The notes below the pieces were generated by a model. That model was not told where the DNA came from and ran no database searches. It saw only the letters and a program-made list of their open reading frames with translations. A program made the position numbers and the translations under genes. From positions 8,807,156 through 8,871,155 of the forward strand of contig OY848918.1 of assembly GCA_963693285.1 (NCBI GenBank): 64,000 nucleotides of DNA, given 5' to 3'. Below are positions 10,456-22,641 of the stretch, in pieces (position 1 is the stretch's first letter; every line of letters starts with the position of its first letter). Origin of the DNA: Xestospongia muta. Lineage: Eukaryota > Porifera > Demospongiae > Haplosclerida > Petrosiidae.

Positions 10456-11631
10456 AACAGGGATTCTTCAAATGTTCATTAGTTTGTATACTCCCCCTTA
10501 ATTTTTAAAAATTATAATAAAGTTGTTAGTAATATGGAATTGACATAAAAATTAGTAAAAGGTGTGTGGTGTACATATGTAAGTAAGGACAAAAGGAATA
10601 CACACAAGAGGATGCTTTGCTGAGAAACAATTACTATTAATGTCTGTAACATTGCCATTATCTTATGTAAAATCTTGAGAGGATTATTAGTTTAATTTGA
10701 TCATGATTGGTTGCAGTGGTCGAGTTAAATAAAGTCAATCATTGTTAATTAACCATACTCATGTAGCATACTGTCTATTACATTAAACTCTCAAATCAAA
10801 CAGCTAATGGCATTATTTTTCCTGTTCAGTCTTCTTTAATATTTTGTTTGTTTATGTAAACAGTTTCACATAAATGTTTACATTAACTCTTCAATTTGAC
10901 TCAATAACACTTTATTAAGTTGTGTATGATTTTATGTACAAATACACTTTAACAAATTTGCAATAAAAAATGAATACTAGAATGAATATATATGTTGTCT
11001 ATTACACTACTGATCTCTGCCCACTAAATCTAAATACACAACGAAATGTGGACATTCTCCTGGTCCACTACATATGTATCAATATAATGTGATATATATA
11101 ATTCTACAGGCTTTGTTAACTGACTGTTTCTTTTAATTATTGCATACAACAATAGAATTATGGAGCAAATGAACATACAAATATATTATAGTTAACATTA
11201 TAGGACTGCCTGGCAGGCTGTGTGTGCCAGGCAGAAAAGAATTCAGCACTCTTATGTTTGAATAAATAATTATTTCAAAGAAATACCTTCAAAATCTCTC
11301 TCTATAAATTTCACCAGATGTTATCATTTTATCCAATTTTGACAAATTCTTTTGATTTCAATGCTACATTTCCATTTTTTTCTGATCACATGTTATCATT
11401 CTCAAGAATAATACTTGCAGGAATGAGAAAATCTGATCTTATCTACCTACTAAATGAGCTACCACTAGAAGACTTATAACTTGCTCTTTGATTTGTGTCA
11501 ATGCAGTAGCTACTTACATAATCTAACTACTGACAATTTATGTAGTGTACATAAATTATAACTGACACAGGAAGTATATTAAGACTATAATAACTATATA
11601 TATAACATTACCACTCCCTCAACTCGATAAG
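10456..11631 (+). other. Intergenic region, 5' flank of TRIM copy 2
   Basis: Near-identical duplicate of 3394-4571; no coding potential seen. Confidence 0.5.
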
Positions 11632-13533
11632 ATGGCTACCCCTTCTGTTGTTCCTGCTAGTAATCTCAAGTGTAGTATTTGTTTGGACCTCTTCAGTGAT
11701 CCTCGTGTTCTTCCTTGTCTTCACATATATTGTTTGAAGTGTCTACGAGGTCTAGTGAGTAAAGAGAAGAGTGATCTTAGTTGTCCTCAATGTAGAGCTA
11801 AACATGAGATACCAAAAAGAGACGTGGCTAATTATCTTCGTGATCTCTCCATTTTACCAGAGTTAGAGGCAGTTAAAGCTACAACAAAGAAAGAGTCAAA
11901 GATGTGTGGTTTATGTACCTCTGGTGAGGTAGCTGTAGGTTATTGTCAAGACTGTTGTGAGTATTTGTGTAGTTATTGCCAAGATGTGCATAAGAAAATG
12001 AAAATGTTTACAACTCACAAAATCGCTTCAGTGGAAGCTTTGTCAACAATTATATATGCTACTAAACAGTCTGCTTTATGTCCTCATCATTCAGAGTACA
12101 AACTAGAGATCTTTTGTAAGACTTGTGACACGTTGGTATGTTCTATGTGTATGTTAGAGTCCTCTCATAAAGGACATAGCTATGACTTCTTGAAGAATGT
12201 CCAACATGAGTTGATGAAACGAATTAAATCAACAACTCAAAGTGTTGAGAAAAAGGGGAAAAAATTCAAATCTTGTCTTGTTTCAGTTGAGAAATTTGAA
12301 CAACGAGTGTGTAGTCAACGTGATAAACTTGAAGCTGAGATAAATGCCGTCTGTGATGAGTATATATCAAAAATACAAGCAATGAAAGAGGAGCTTCTAA
12401 AACAAGTTGAGTCCAAGTTCACTGAAGACAGCAAGATAATATGGGCAACTAAAAATCATCTTGAACTGTTATTATCTCAAGTTGAGAGTTGTCAAGCATT
12501 TAGTGAACGCTATCAAAAACAAGGTAGTGAAGGGCAGATGTTATCACTGTTGAATCAACTTCTTCACCGTCTAACAGAGCTTGATAGTGCAGTTGCTGAT
12601 ACATCAGTAATTTTTAGTTCTACTACCCCACTTACTGATTTTAAAAAATCATTTCTAAATTTATCAAGTCTCGGTACACTCTCTGTTGGTAAAGATGCTA
12701 CATTTACACAGGGTAGTCTTCAAGATACGGCAAGAATCTATAAGGATGAGAAAACCACTCTTGTCTATATTTTAAACGAGCCAATAGCACACCTTGTAAA
12801 GTGGGAATGTAAATATGGTTACAGTTATATCATGACATCGACTTGTCCAGTAGTCATATCTAATGATAATCAATTAGAGATAGAATTCACTCCAACAGTA
12901 TCAGGGACATATGGTTTTCAGCTAATACCAACTGGATGTCCAATAGTAGGAATTCAAACGTTCGCCGTAACTATTCACACTCGCTATAAATGCCTAAACA
13001 TTCCACCAATGATTGAAGATCAGAGCCCACCTAAAATTTACAACAATCCATGTAATGAAGATATTTCACTATTTGTGTTTGAAGATAGATCTGTGCTTGA
13101 AGATAACACCGAACTACTTATAGCTGGCTCAATACCTATGCATGAAGAAAGCTTCTTAATACCTGTGCTTGAAGATACCACTCAACTACCTATGCATGAA
13201 GAAAGCATCTCACCAACTGTACTTGAAGATACCACTCAACTACCTATGCATGAAGATAGCATCTCAGTATCTCCAAGTTATGGACTAACTTGCTTTTATA
13301 GTAATACAAGTCCAACTTTATCAAGTAATAGCACAGCTATTTCTAAAAGTTCACCTCCAACTACATCACCTTATGGATTGACTCTCCCTCATAGTTCCAC
13401 TTCTGTTACATCAAATTACAGAAAACCTATTACTATTGGTGCTCGAGTAAAAGGTGGACCTGACTGGACACATGGTAATCAAGATGGTGGTGCTGGGAAT
13501 TTAGGTACTGTAGTTCGTCATAGTACTGTATAG
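11632..13533 (+). CDS. TRIM-like RING/B-box/filamin protein with truncated MIB/HERC2 domain, copy 2
   Basis: A 633-codon open frame without visible introns, a candidate E3 ubiquitin ligase of the TRIM type. RING C3HC4 at residues 14-54, B-box1 about 92-129, B-box2 about 150-182 (CPHH...CKTC...CSMC...HKGH), an amphipathic coiled-coil region about 185-310, a filamin-like Ig domain about 345-445, a linker with tandem repeats of the type LEDTTQLPMHEESIS, then the start of a MIB/HERC2 domain (ITIGARVKGGPDW...). Compared with copy 3, eight extra bases just before 13530 introduce a stop after the GTVVRHSTV codons; the lost end of the domain lies at 13534-13637. Substrate is unknown. The RING is complete, so ligase activity is plausible, while the C-terminal module is probably non-functional. 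Confidence 0.85.
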   Translation: MATPSVVPASNLKCSICLDLFSDPRVLPCLHIYCLKCLRGLVSKEKSDLSCPQCRAKHEIPKRDVANYLRDLSILPELEAVKATTKKESKMCGLCTSGEVAVGYCQDCCEYLCSYCQDVHKKMKMFTTHKIASVEALSTIIYATKQSALCPHHSEYKLEIFCKTCDTLVCSMCMLESSHKGHSYDFLKNVQHELMKRIKSTTQSVEKKGKKFKSCLVSVEKFEQRVCSQRDKLEAEINAVCDEYISKIQAMKEELLKQVESKFTEDSKIIWATKNHLELLLSQVESCQAFSERYQKQGSEGQMLSLLNQLLHRLTELDSAVADTSVIFSSTTPLTDFKKSFLNLSSLGTLSVGKDATFTQGSLQDTARIYKDEKTTLVYILNEPIAHLVKWECKYGYSYIMTSTCPVVISNDNQLEIEFTPTVSGTYGFQLIPTGCPIVGIQTFAVTIHTRYKCLNIPPMIEDQSPPKIYNNPCNEDISLFVFEDRSVLEDNTELLIAGSIPMHEESFLIPVLEDTTQLPMHEESISPTVLEDTTQLPMHEDSISVSPSYGLTCFYSNTSPTLSSNSTAISKSSPPTTSPYGLTLPHSSTSVTSNYRKPITIGARVKGGPDWTHGNQDGGAGNLGTVVRHSTV

Positions 13534-13959
13534 CTAAAAGAGGTTATGATTTTGTGGTTAGATGGGATGGCAAAGTCACTCAATATGATTATCGTTGGGG
13601 AAGTCAAAACAAATATGAACTGGAACTAGTTTCATAATAGCAATTATAATTTGAGTTTTCTTTTTTACACCTGGTATATTTCATGTACCAAATTGTCTTA
13701 AAATTAAATCTTGTGTGTGTGTGTAATTTATTTTCATCACTTGTTCTATGTCAAAGTGTAAGAATAAAATTAACTCATTAATAGCCACCTAGTCTCGTCC
13801 CCAGACCTACACGCAAGCTTAAAGTAGGTCTGGTCACACGGCTTGACTTTTGTGTCCCCAGTCAGGAATGTGGCGCGGGTGTTGGTATGCAATTAGAGGT
13901 AGTGTGAAATATGTATATTATCAAATTGAAGTGTGTGTGAACTTTGAAAGTGTTAAGAT

Positions 13960-14241
13960 ATGTCTACTGCAAACGTTGTCGATGAAGTTGCCAAAGAATT
14001 TGGATTTACTCTTGAAGAGAAACAAGAAGTAATTAGTGCATTTATTTCTGGGAATGATGTTTTCTGTTGTCTTCCAACCAGATATGGGAAGTCACTATGC
14101 TATTCCATTCTACCAAAGGTTTATGATCATATTCGTAATGTTAAAGGGTTATCAATTGTATTATGTCTATCACCACTAGTTGCATTAATGATGGATCAGA
14201 AAAAAAAATTTATTGAGATTGGGATATCTGCTGAGTGCTAG
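13960..14241 (+). pseudogene. RecQ-like helicase fragment, copy 2
   Basis: 93 codons, same as 6898-7182 apart from one lost Lys codon (EEKQEVISAF). It keeps the TRYGKS variant of the Walker A motif and ends at the same point, so truncation and substitution predate the duplication. Confidence 0.75.
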
Positions 14242-15589
14242 CACACACACAGAGTGATGGGACAGTCATGTCTTTCTTTAAGACTATAGTAGGTAAACAT
14301 TCTTTCATTATAGTACTGAGTGCTGGACAATAGGTTTCAATCTCTAACCACACACGTTCCCATGTGAATCTTTCCAATGAATCTTTTGTTTTCATTTGTA
14401 AAATTGATGAATGCTTATTTGATGTTAACATTTTCATCTCATTTTTTAGTTCAATGGCAACAAGACTAAAAATGTGTTCCCTTAGTGTGGGATTCTCCAT
14501 TACTCATCTAGCAATAGATGGCCATTTGCCTCGACTGATACTTTTTCCAAGCCTTTTTAAGGAATTACTAAGCTCTGACTCTTTTGGCTTAGACTGATAT
14601 CCAACTAAAACCTGTAAAATAACAATATAACTAGTCTATGCATGCACACACAAAACTCACAGCAACTTGGGGTGAGTGTTGCTTTTCTCTTAGAAAGTCA
14701 TCATGGGCTCTCTTAGTTGCCTTCATGAATGGACTATCAAGATTCTTTCTTTGAGGAGTTTGTACACAAGTAATCTCATTATTTTAAATAACTTTCTATG
14801 TTGTAAGACTTTACCAATACTTAAAACTAAGTATCTTACCAGAGGTGTATACAATTCCTCAGGAGGATTAGGTGTCCTCTTTTTAGGAGGAGTCACCATA
14901 GCAACATCTTCATTATTTCTACTTCGTTTCTATAGCAAAAAGTAACATTGATTTCCCTATAATTTATTTATAATTTATAATGTTGTTTTACCTATGGTGC
15001 ATGATATTGAGCGGTGTCTGCTCTTACATCTTTAAAAATTGACTGAGATGATACCTGAGTTGTATTATGAAATTCTAAGGGGGTTAGGTGTTATTTTTTG
15101 GGGTGAAGTCTGCAAAATAATGACTTCTGCGTCTCTAGCTCTTTTCTACAAAAAGGTAATTGTAATTATGGCAACATAATTTTAACCTTTTTACACCTAT
15201 CATGCATGACAGTGAGGTGAGTCTACTCTTGCTTATTCAAGAGTTGACCCAGATGATTAACACCATGTTTGTTTGTTTTTGGCTGATAAAAATGGATATC
15301 ATAATCAATACTAACCTCATTCAGGAACAGAAGTTTTATCCAATTCTTCAATGGCTCAATTATCTTCAGTGCATTTGAATATCTATTGAGAGTTCTGCAG
15401 CAAGATTTACAAAAGACTTTGTCCATTTTTTTGGTGAACCTTCTCTGGTTCCATTTCAAGTTTCTCATTCCTTAGCACATCTACAACTATGAAGTATAGA
15501 CAAGAATATTCGTCATTCTTGTTTCTTATAATAACACGATCTTTGTGTTTACTGCTTAGGTCAGAGCAGCAGGAGTAGCAGATTTAATG
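14219..15589 (-). pseudogene. Remnant Cys-rich transposon protein, copy 2
   Basis: Duplicate of 7160-8530 with the same frameshift in the Cys-rich exon and the same stop in the large exon. Same uncertain identity. Confidence 0.5.
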
Positions 15590-15635
15590 AAGAGTAGCCA
15601 TGCATTCACTTTCACACACACTTCAATTTGATAAT

Positions 15636-15697
15636 AGAGCGCTTGCATTGACGTCACAAATATGACGTCACGATACTTCCGTATGGCAAAAGATTCA
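15636..15697 (+). repeat. Left TIR of ISL2EU element
   Basis: First 13 bases match the right end perfectly; beyond that, a TGACGTCA palindrome and CTTCCGTATGGCAA are shared with small indels. The left side carries two GACGTCA blocks. Confidence 0.75.
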
Positions 15698-15760
15698 GCT
15701 GCCCACGTTTTTCTATTCAGCTAGACAGCTACACCTTGACCTGAGTTTGTAAAAAAAAGT

Positions 15761-17663
15761 ATGACACAAGCTGCACCGTACTCAGACTACTTCTATAGGC
15801 TAGATGGCAAAATGAAGGCAAGATATTGCGACAAAATAGCTTGTATAAGAAATGAGGATCCTTATACAATGAAGAAGAATGAGTTCACCAAGGACGTGGC
15901 TCAGTTGCCAACACTAGGGTAAGTGGCTCTGTCTTGTGAGATCTTCATTACCATCAATATTATGTTTTAATTGTCATTATAGCTACCCAGATATTGTGTT
16001 CTACCTTCTTCACACAACTAGTTTTGTAACATCAGAGGAGGTGAAGAATTACAAAAGCTTACAGAGCTACAAGTACTTCACCAGTGGTTGGGTGCTGGAA
16101 GTTGAGTGGAAGACATACTCTGAGGAAGAAATCATCTTGATTTTGGGTAAAGTGAGGCACAGCTATGCCTCAAGCAAGCCTCCACTGCATCCATGGTTAT
16201 TAATTAAGCAAAGTGGGGCTGTCATAGTGGCTCATTGTACGTGCATGGCTGGACTAGCTGAGACATGTTCTCACATAGGAGCTGTTCTTCATTGGGTAGA
16301 AGCTGCTGTCCGTGTAAACATGAGTGCCACGTGTACATCAAAGGAAAATACTTGGCTTATGCCAACACCAAAGGAAAACAACCCATTTTTAGAACTGAGA
16401 CAAATTAATTTCAGTACCCCTAAAAAACTGCCAAAAAGAGACAATTCCACAATGATGACTGCCTCGAACCAGCAGTCACAACAAAGTAGTGCAGCTGCCA
16501 ACTGTATTCAAACGCCAACAAACCTAGAGAAGGAAAATTTCTTCAAAGAAATAGCAAAAGAAAAGAACAAAATGCCTTTGGTTTTATCTCTGATAAAGCC
16601 ATATAATGAGCAATTTGTTACAATGAGTGACCATCTTCCACAACTTCTGCCAAGCATTTACGATCCAAATAATTTAACCAAAAGTTATACAGAGTTAATG
16701 GAAATGGCTGCTGATTTCACCATGGAGGAGATAACTGAAGATAAGGTTGAACGACTAGCTCAGATGACCATCGCTCAATCAAGATCCAAACAATGGTTTC
16801 GTTATAGAGCTGGAAGAATAACTGCTTCTCGATTTAGGCAGGTAATTCACACAGACCCCCATAAACCATCTTTGTCATTGCTCAGTAGTATTTGCTACCC
16901 AGACATGCATGCTTTTTCAAATGAAGCTACTAAATGGGGTTGTGAGCATGAAATGGAAGCTCTTCAATCATATAAAGCAAAAAATGCTCAGGCCCATCAC
17001 AGTCTAATTGTATCTCAATGTGGCTTCTACGTTAGTGTTGAACACCCCTTTTTGGGTGCTTCTCCTGGCGCTTTTGTTGATTGCGAATGCTGTGGGCAAG
17101 GACTTGTAGAAATAAAATGTCCTCTGTGCTGTCAGAAAGCATCATTTGAAAGTACAGCTGATCGTTTGCGCAGTTTCTGCTTAAAGAAAAAACATGATGG
17201 TACTTTAAGTCTTGACTGTAACCATGCTTATTATTATCAATGCCAGTTACAACTTTTTGTCACCAAGAGGCGCTATTGTGACTTCATTGTTTGGTCAAAC
17301 AGTGAACTGTTTATAGATCGAATAAATCAAGATGATTCCCTTATCCAGTCAGCAATGCCTGTTGCCACTAAATTTTGGAGAATGTGTGTGCTACCAGAAC
17401 TGATGGGAAAGTGGTATACACGAAAGCAAACCACTATTTCTCAAGGACAGGAAAAGCAACAAGAGGAAGATCATGGAAGATGGTGCTACTGCAAAGAAGA
17501 AAAAGGGGGGGAAATGGTTGGCTGTGACAATAAATCATGCCATATCAAATGGTTTCACTTGCAGTGTGTTGGGATGACGGTCTCTACTATTCCACATGGG
17601 AAATGGTTCTGTCCTACATGTAATGCCATGAAGTATAATGGCAGGAAGTCCACTTCAAAATAA
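15761..17663 (+). CDS. ISL2EU accessory protein: SWIM zinc finger, YqaJ exonuclease, PHD finger
   Basis: join(15761..15918, 15983..17663), 612 aa. Exon 1 starts MTQAAPYSDYFYRLDGK and ends at a GTAAGT donor; a 64-nt intron ends in TTATAG, and the phase joins ...PTLG to YPDIVFYLL. Domains: SWIM finger (CTCMAGLAETCSH) in the first third; YqaJ-type nuclease in the middle (RYRAGRITASRF, GASPGAFVDCE, then VEIKCP with the Glu-x-Lys of the PD-(D/E)XK fold); C-terminal PHD finger (WCYCKEEKGG...CDNKSC...WFHLQC...WFCPTC). YqaJ proteins of this kind are known as the second gene of ISL2EU transposons and are thought to help transposition. The start could be elsewhere, but the length divides exactly and the splice sites are good. 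Confidence 0.88.
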
Positions 17664-17878
17664 TTAACCCTTTACTTTATTACTTTACAATGGACTTACT
17701 CATATCACTCTTTTCATCTCTTTCCTTTCAGTTTTATCTCTCTACGTTACTTTTGGTGCTAATGATGAGTGTAAATGTGGAACAAGATATAATTTTTTTA
17801 ATAATTATTTTGCTTAGAGCTATACAAATTGATAACAAAGAATGATATGCATGCATGGTATACAAATTAAATAAATAA

Positions 17879-19488
17879 TTAAATAAAAGGGACGACACCT
17901 TCAACAACATTGTTAAGGGAACAGCATACTCTAACGACAGAGTCCAAAATAATACAACCACTGGGTGTTTTACGAGACACTAATTCTTTTGTTAGCACTC
18001 CTGTAGCTGAAAGAATTTGATAACGTTGACGAACAGAACCAATTATTCTCTCGACATGTATTCTAACATTGGCTAGCTTTCTTGTTGCTTCCACATCAGC
18101 TGGTGATAATTGATCGTGTCCTCTAGTGAATGCTGGTATATCTAGTGTAGCTCCAAACAATGCAAGTGAGTCAGCAACATCAAACCCTCTGTCAGCTAGA
18201 ACAACATCTCCAGGAAGTAGATAATTTAGATAACCAGAATTTTCAACAATGTACTTATCAGAAGCCCTACCACCCCATCCATTTGAAATAAAGCTGATGA
18301 CTCCTTGTGGTGTAATGCTTATCAAGTACTTTGCAGTGTTGTAGTGTTTATACTGTGACCATGTGCACGACTTAGCAAAAAGATCAGATGGTTTCTCAAT
18401 AAACAGTTCAAAACAATCTATAATGGAGGTGACCTTTAACCCATAATTCGGACGGAAGCAGAATGGCATTGTCCTTTGCAATGATTCTCTGTCTGGCCAG
18501 GTAATCAAAAACGATAACCTAATATCCATTGCCTCTATCCATTTAACAAATATTCTTGATACTGTTGATTCACTGATACCAAATCGGAAAGCTAGGTCAC
18601 AATTGCTGGCATGCAATCTCAGTTTCATCAACACCAGAGTAAAATACTCAAACTTAGTTAGCTTACAAATCCCTTTGTCAGGAATGCCGGCACTCACTAG
18701 ATTAAATATTGCCATTAATACAGTAAAACTACTGATTCCAGTGTAGAAACGAAGGATTTTCTCACTTCTACTAAAGTCATCTACTGATGGATAACCTTTC
18801 TGCACTTTCTTCTGATTGGCTGGCTCGTCTATTCTACACTGATAATCCTCCTCTAAAGCTGCTATATCATTCATAGTCAAATCAGTCTGTGTACCAATAC
18901 TCACAGTATTAGTAGGTTGCATGTATTCAGCATAACTTTCTGTTAAATTCCTAATTTCATCCTGTTCTAATTCAGCCTTATTTTGCTCCCTTCGTTTCAT
19001 TGCCTCATACCTCAATAAATCATGGCTAGCTTTCCTCTTGAGTGGAGATGATGTAAATGAAAAAACACTTGGAATGTATGCAGGTGACTGTGGATCATCA
19101 CTCTTTAGGCCTGTGAAGTTAAAAATTATAAAAGTAATGCCATGCTTGTACACTTGGTGGACCAGCTCCACCCAAAACTAAGCTAGTACTCATCACAGGC
19201 AAGTGTTTTTCTTGTTCTTGTCAGTACTCTTGAAAGAATTGTTTGTTTGTAATTTTTTTCATGACTATTGTGGGTATGTTACACTAAAAAATTTAGCTTA
19301 CCTCCAATAAAATGTTGACTGCATATGACAGAGTGGGCTTTCGGATTAAACTTCTTTCTTTTAATCGCATTCAGCCACAGTGTGCGTTTGGGCTCCTTAA
19401 TTGGAATTCTGTAGAACTTAATGCCTGCATCTCTGTTTTCTTTCGTGTCTCTGGCTGTGCAATTGAAGGCACAGCAGGAATTGACCAT
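17879..19488 (-). CDS. ISL2EU transposase: THAP domain plus DDE_Tnp_4
   Basis: complement(join(17879..19110, 19302..19488)), 472 aa. Exon 1 encodes a THAP zinc finger (MVNSCCAFNCTARD..., Trp, then CSQHF). The donor reads GGAG|GTAAGC and the acceptor TTCACAG|GCC, joining to SDDPQSPAYIPSVF, the usual end of a THAP domain. A helix-turn-helix (FRFGISESTVSRIFVKW) precedes the catalytic domain, with Asp in SIIDCFELF, Asp in LADRGFD and Glu in RIHVERIIGS as the likely DDE triad. It binds and moves the element in which it lies. It converges with the nuclease gene; 3' ends are about 215 bp apart. No frame lesions seen. Confidence 0.9.
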
Positions 19489-19524
19489 TCTTTTTTAGCA
19501 CCTACTCCAGCAGTCCAACTATAT

Positions 19525-19586
19525 AACAGCTTCTTGCCATACGGAAGTGGTTACGTAATGCGCATGACGTCACATGCAAGCGCTCT
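19525..19586 (-). repeat. Right TIR of ISL2EU element
   Basis: Inverted partner of 15636-15697, ending GCAAGCGCTCT at 19586, with one TGACGTCA block in the inverted reading. Confidence 0.75.
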
Positions 19587-19724
19587 ATATTCATATTTCA
19601 CACTACCTCTAATTGCATACCAACACCCGTGCCACATTCCTTACTGGGGACACAAAAGTCAAGCCGTGTGACCAGACCTACTTTAAGCTTGCGTGTAGGT
19701 CTGGGGACGAGACTAATAGCCAAC

Positions 19725-21038
19725 ATGCATAGATGGCAACCAATAAATTTTCATTACAATGAATGTTGTGACATTGGGTGAGACTGATTGAAGCTTCTGT
19801 TAGTTCCTAAACATTCTGTAAGTTAAGAAAAGCTTCTTAGCAGCTCTACAGTCTTTGTTAAGTTCTCCATGCAGTCTTAGATACTAACAAAACCTTGTAG
19901 TTTACTGGAATAGAATCACTATCATGGATGCTTCATGTAAGCCAAGCTAGCTATAGAATTTATTGTTTGTTGTTGATTAAATGATTAAATGTTATGTGCC
20001 ACTTTCCATGTTGTATTATATGACCCAAAACAAAATACTTGACATCATTTGTTAATAAAAGTTCAACTGACAGATTGCAAGACAACACATACCAGGAGGA
20101 AAAATTTGCAGTGCTTTCCAAAATATCTTTTTCAATTATAGCTATTGCACATATTGCAAAAGAAATTGATTTGGTGGATCTTCTAATTATTTGCTATTCT
20201 GTTAGTATTTCCCTTCAAGTTGATATCCTACAATATATATAACAATATATATTTGCTTAGCAAAACATGACAGCACACCTTTTAAAATTTAAATAATTCT
20301 TCTGTCTCTGTGCTTCTATAAAAAGTTTAAATTATTGTTTTCCGAGTACGTATTTTGTAATTTCTTATTATTGTCTCTAAAAAGAAATCTTGCTAACTTC
20401 TGTCTCTTGCTATCTTAAGTCACATTCACCTCAAAATAAGACTCAAAAATGACATTCAGCAATAAAATATAATGTGACTTCGTATCATTACTTAAAAATC
20501 ATTATTACTATTGTGACCAGTCTTTAATTTTGTAATATTTAATATGAACAATGATGTGACTATTTCTTAACCTCATCATAAAGGATATTCTCTTTCCTGG
20601 AAAATAATGAAAATTAGCATGTTTTAATTGGAACCCATTAATCTAATGTAATCTAGTTATTAGCAATTTTGCTATTACATTAAACTCTTAAATCCAATGG
20701 CTAATGGCAATTTCCAATTTTTCTTGGCCATTCTTCTTTAATTTTTTGTTTGTTTATGTAAACAGTTTCACATAAGTCTTTACACTAAGATACTAACTCT
20801 CAAATTTGTCTCAATTGAGTCAATTCTCCAAGGACATTCTCCTGGTTCACTACATATGCATCAATGTGATGTGATAAATATAATTCTGCAGACTTTGTTA
20901 ACTGACTGTTAGTGTGTGTCCATATAATTGGAGAGACAAGGACAGAAATGTCTGAACTAATTACTTAACAAACAGACACCAAACCAGTAGTTGTATGTTC
21001 TATACACCTTATGATATGATTGTGTATCATAAAGTTTA
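19725..21038 (+). other. Unit-2 spacer between transposons and EF-hand piece B2
   Basis: Near-identical copy of 8713-10027, marking the right end of tandem unit 2. No gene recognised. Confidence 0.6.
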
Positions 21039-21467
21039 CTTAATAGTTTACTCTAAGTGTTAAAATATCTTGAATTTGCTGATGGAAAAGAATTGTCATT
21101 TGAAGAATTCTTTGGAAATTTACAAACTTCTCTTCAGAATGATAAAGTACATAATCATATATTAAAGTGTCATATGTATTTTTGTTTTTCAGTCAACAAT
21201 TATGTCACTTTCTCATGATGCTATTTTTGGTGCTTTAACTGTCTTGATTCTAATAAAGATGGTTTCAACTCCTATGATGAGTGGCTAATCTATATGAGGC
21301 TTCTCAATTTTGGCTCAACAGAGAAAATGATGCAAATGTTTGATGCATTGGATACCAATGGTGATGGTAAATTGAGCAGGGAACAATTTGATCAAGTCAA
21401 TAGATCTTTCTGGCTCAATGAACCAGGTGCTGAGACTATTGACGTCATGTTTGGACCTGTTAACTAG
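21039..21467 (+). pseudogene. EF-hand copy B2, 5'-truncated
   Basis: As copy B1: homology starts within exon 2, exon 1 is absent, and exon 3 has the shared one-base deletion. It also has its own substitutions (TTTCAACTCC for TTTCATCTCC in the first loop). It ends at the TAG at 21465-21467. Confidence 0.8.
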
Positions 21468-22641
21468 AACAGGGATTCTTCAAATGTTCATTAGTTTGTA
21501 TACTCCCCCTTAATTTTAAAAATTATAACAAAGTTGTTAGTAATATGGAATTGACATAAAAATTAGTAAAAAGTGTGTGGTGTACATATGTAAGTAAGGA
21601 CAAAAGGAATACACACAAGAGGATGCTTTGCTGAGAAACAATTACTATTAATGTCTGTAACATTGCCATTATCTTATGTAAAATCTTGAGAGGATTATTA
21701 GTTTAATTTGATCATGATTGGTTGCAGTGGTCGAGTTAAATAAAGTCAATCATTGTTAATTAACCATACTCATGTAGCATACTGTCTATTACATTAAACT
21801 CTCAAATCAAACAGCTAATGGCATTATTTTTCCTGTTCAGCCTTCTTTAAAATTTTGTTTGTTTATGTAAACAGTTTCACATAAATGTTTACATTAACTC
21901 TTCAATTTGACTCAATAACACTTTATTAAGTTGTGTATGATTTTATGTACAAATACACTTTAACAAATTTGCAAAAAAATGAATACTAGAATGAATATAT
22001 ATGTTGTCTATTACACTACTGATCTCTGCCCACTAAATCTAAATACACAACGAAATGTGGACATTCTCCTGGTCTACTAAATATGTATCAATATGATGCG
22101 ATATATATAATTCTACAGGCTTTGTTAACTGACTGTTTCTTTTAATTATTGTACATAACAATAGAATTATGGAGCAAATGAACATACAAATATATTATAG
22201 TTAACATTATAGGACTGCCTGGCAGGCTGTGTGTGCCAGGCAGAAAAAAATTCAGCACTCTTATGTTTGAATAAATAATTATTTCAAAGAAATACCTTCA
22301 AAATCTCTCTATAAATTTCACCAGATGTTATCATTTTATCCAATTTTGACAAATTCTTTTGATTTCAATGCTACATTTCCATTTTTTTCTGATCACATGT
22401 TGTTATCATTCTCAAGAATAATACCTGCAGGAATGAGAAAATCTGATCTTATCTACCTACTAAATGAGCTACCACTAGAAGACTTATAACTTGCTCTTTG
22501 ATTTGTGTCAATGCAGTAGCTACTTACATAATCTAACTACTGACAATTTATGTAGTGTACATAAATTATAACTGATATAGGAAGTATATTAAGACTATAA
22601 TAACCATATATATAACATTACCACTCCCTCAACTCGATAAG
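21468..22641 (+). other. Intergenic region, 5' flank of TRIM copy 3
   Basis: Duplicate of 3394-4571 with more differences than copy 2. No gene seen. Confidence 0.5.

Larger units (their letters stand above)
15636..19586. mobile_element. ISL2EU-type DNA transposon, apparently intact (3951 bp)
   Basis: Ends are AGAGCGCTTGCAT (15636) and its complement ending at 19586; imperfect TIRs extend about 62 bp with shared TGACGTCA and CTTCCGTATGGCAA blocks. The flanking AT dinucleotide (15634-15635, 19587-19588) is a 2-bp duplication: the uninterrupted sequence at about 8570 reads GATAATATTCAT. It carries two converging genes: a SWIM/YqaJ/PHD nuclease protein (+) and a THAP plus DDE_Tnp_4 transposase (-). 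That pair is known for ISL2EU, a relative of PIF/Harbinger. Both frames are open with consistent intron phases, so this may be an autonomous copy. Confidence 0.9.
13790..19715. mobile_element. Long-TIR DNA transposon, copy 2, interrupted by ISL2EU
   Basis: Second copy of the 6728-8703 element at the equivalent place downstream of TRIM copy 2, duplicated together with the host unit. Flanks are ATAGCCACC (13781-13789) and ATAGCCAAC (19716-19724), one mismatch apart. Removing the nested 3951-bp element and its 2-bp duplication leaves about 1973 bp. Differences from copy 1 are few, for example a 3-bp deletion in the helicase fragment. Confidence 0.85.
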
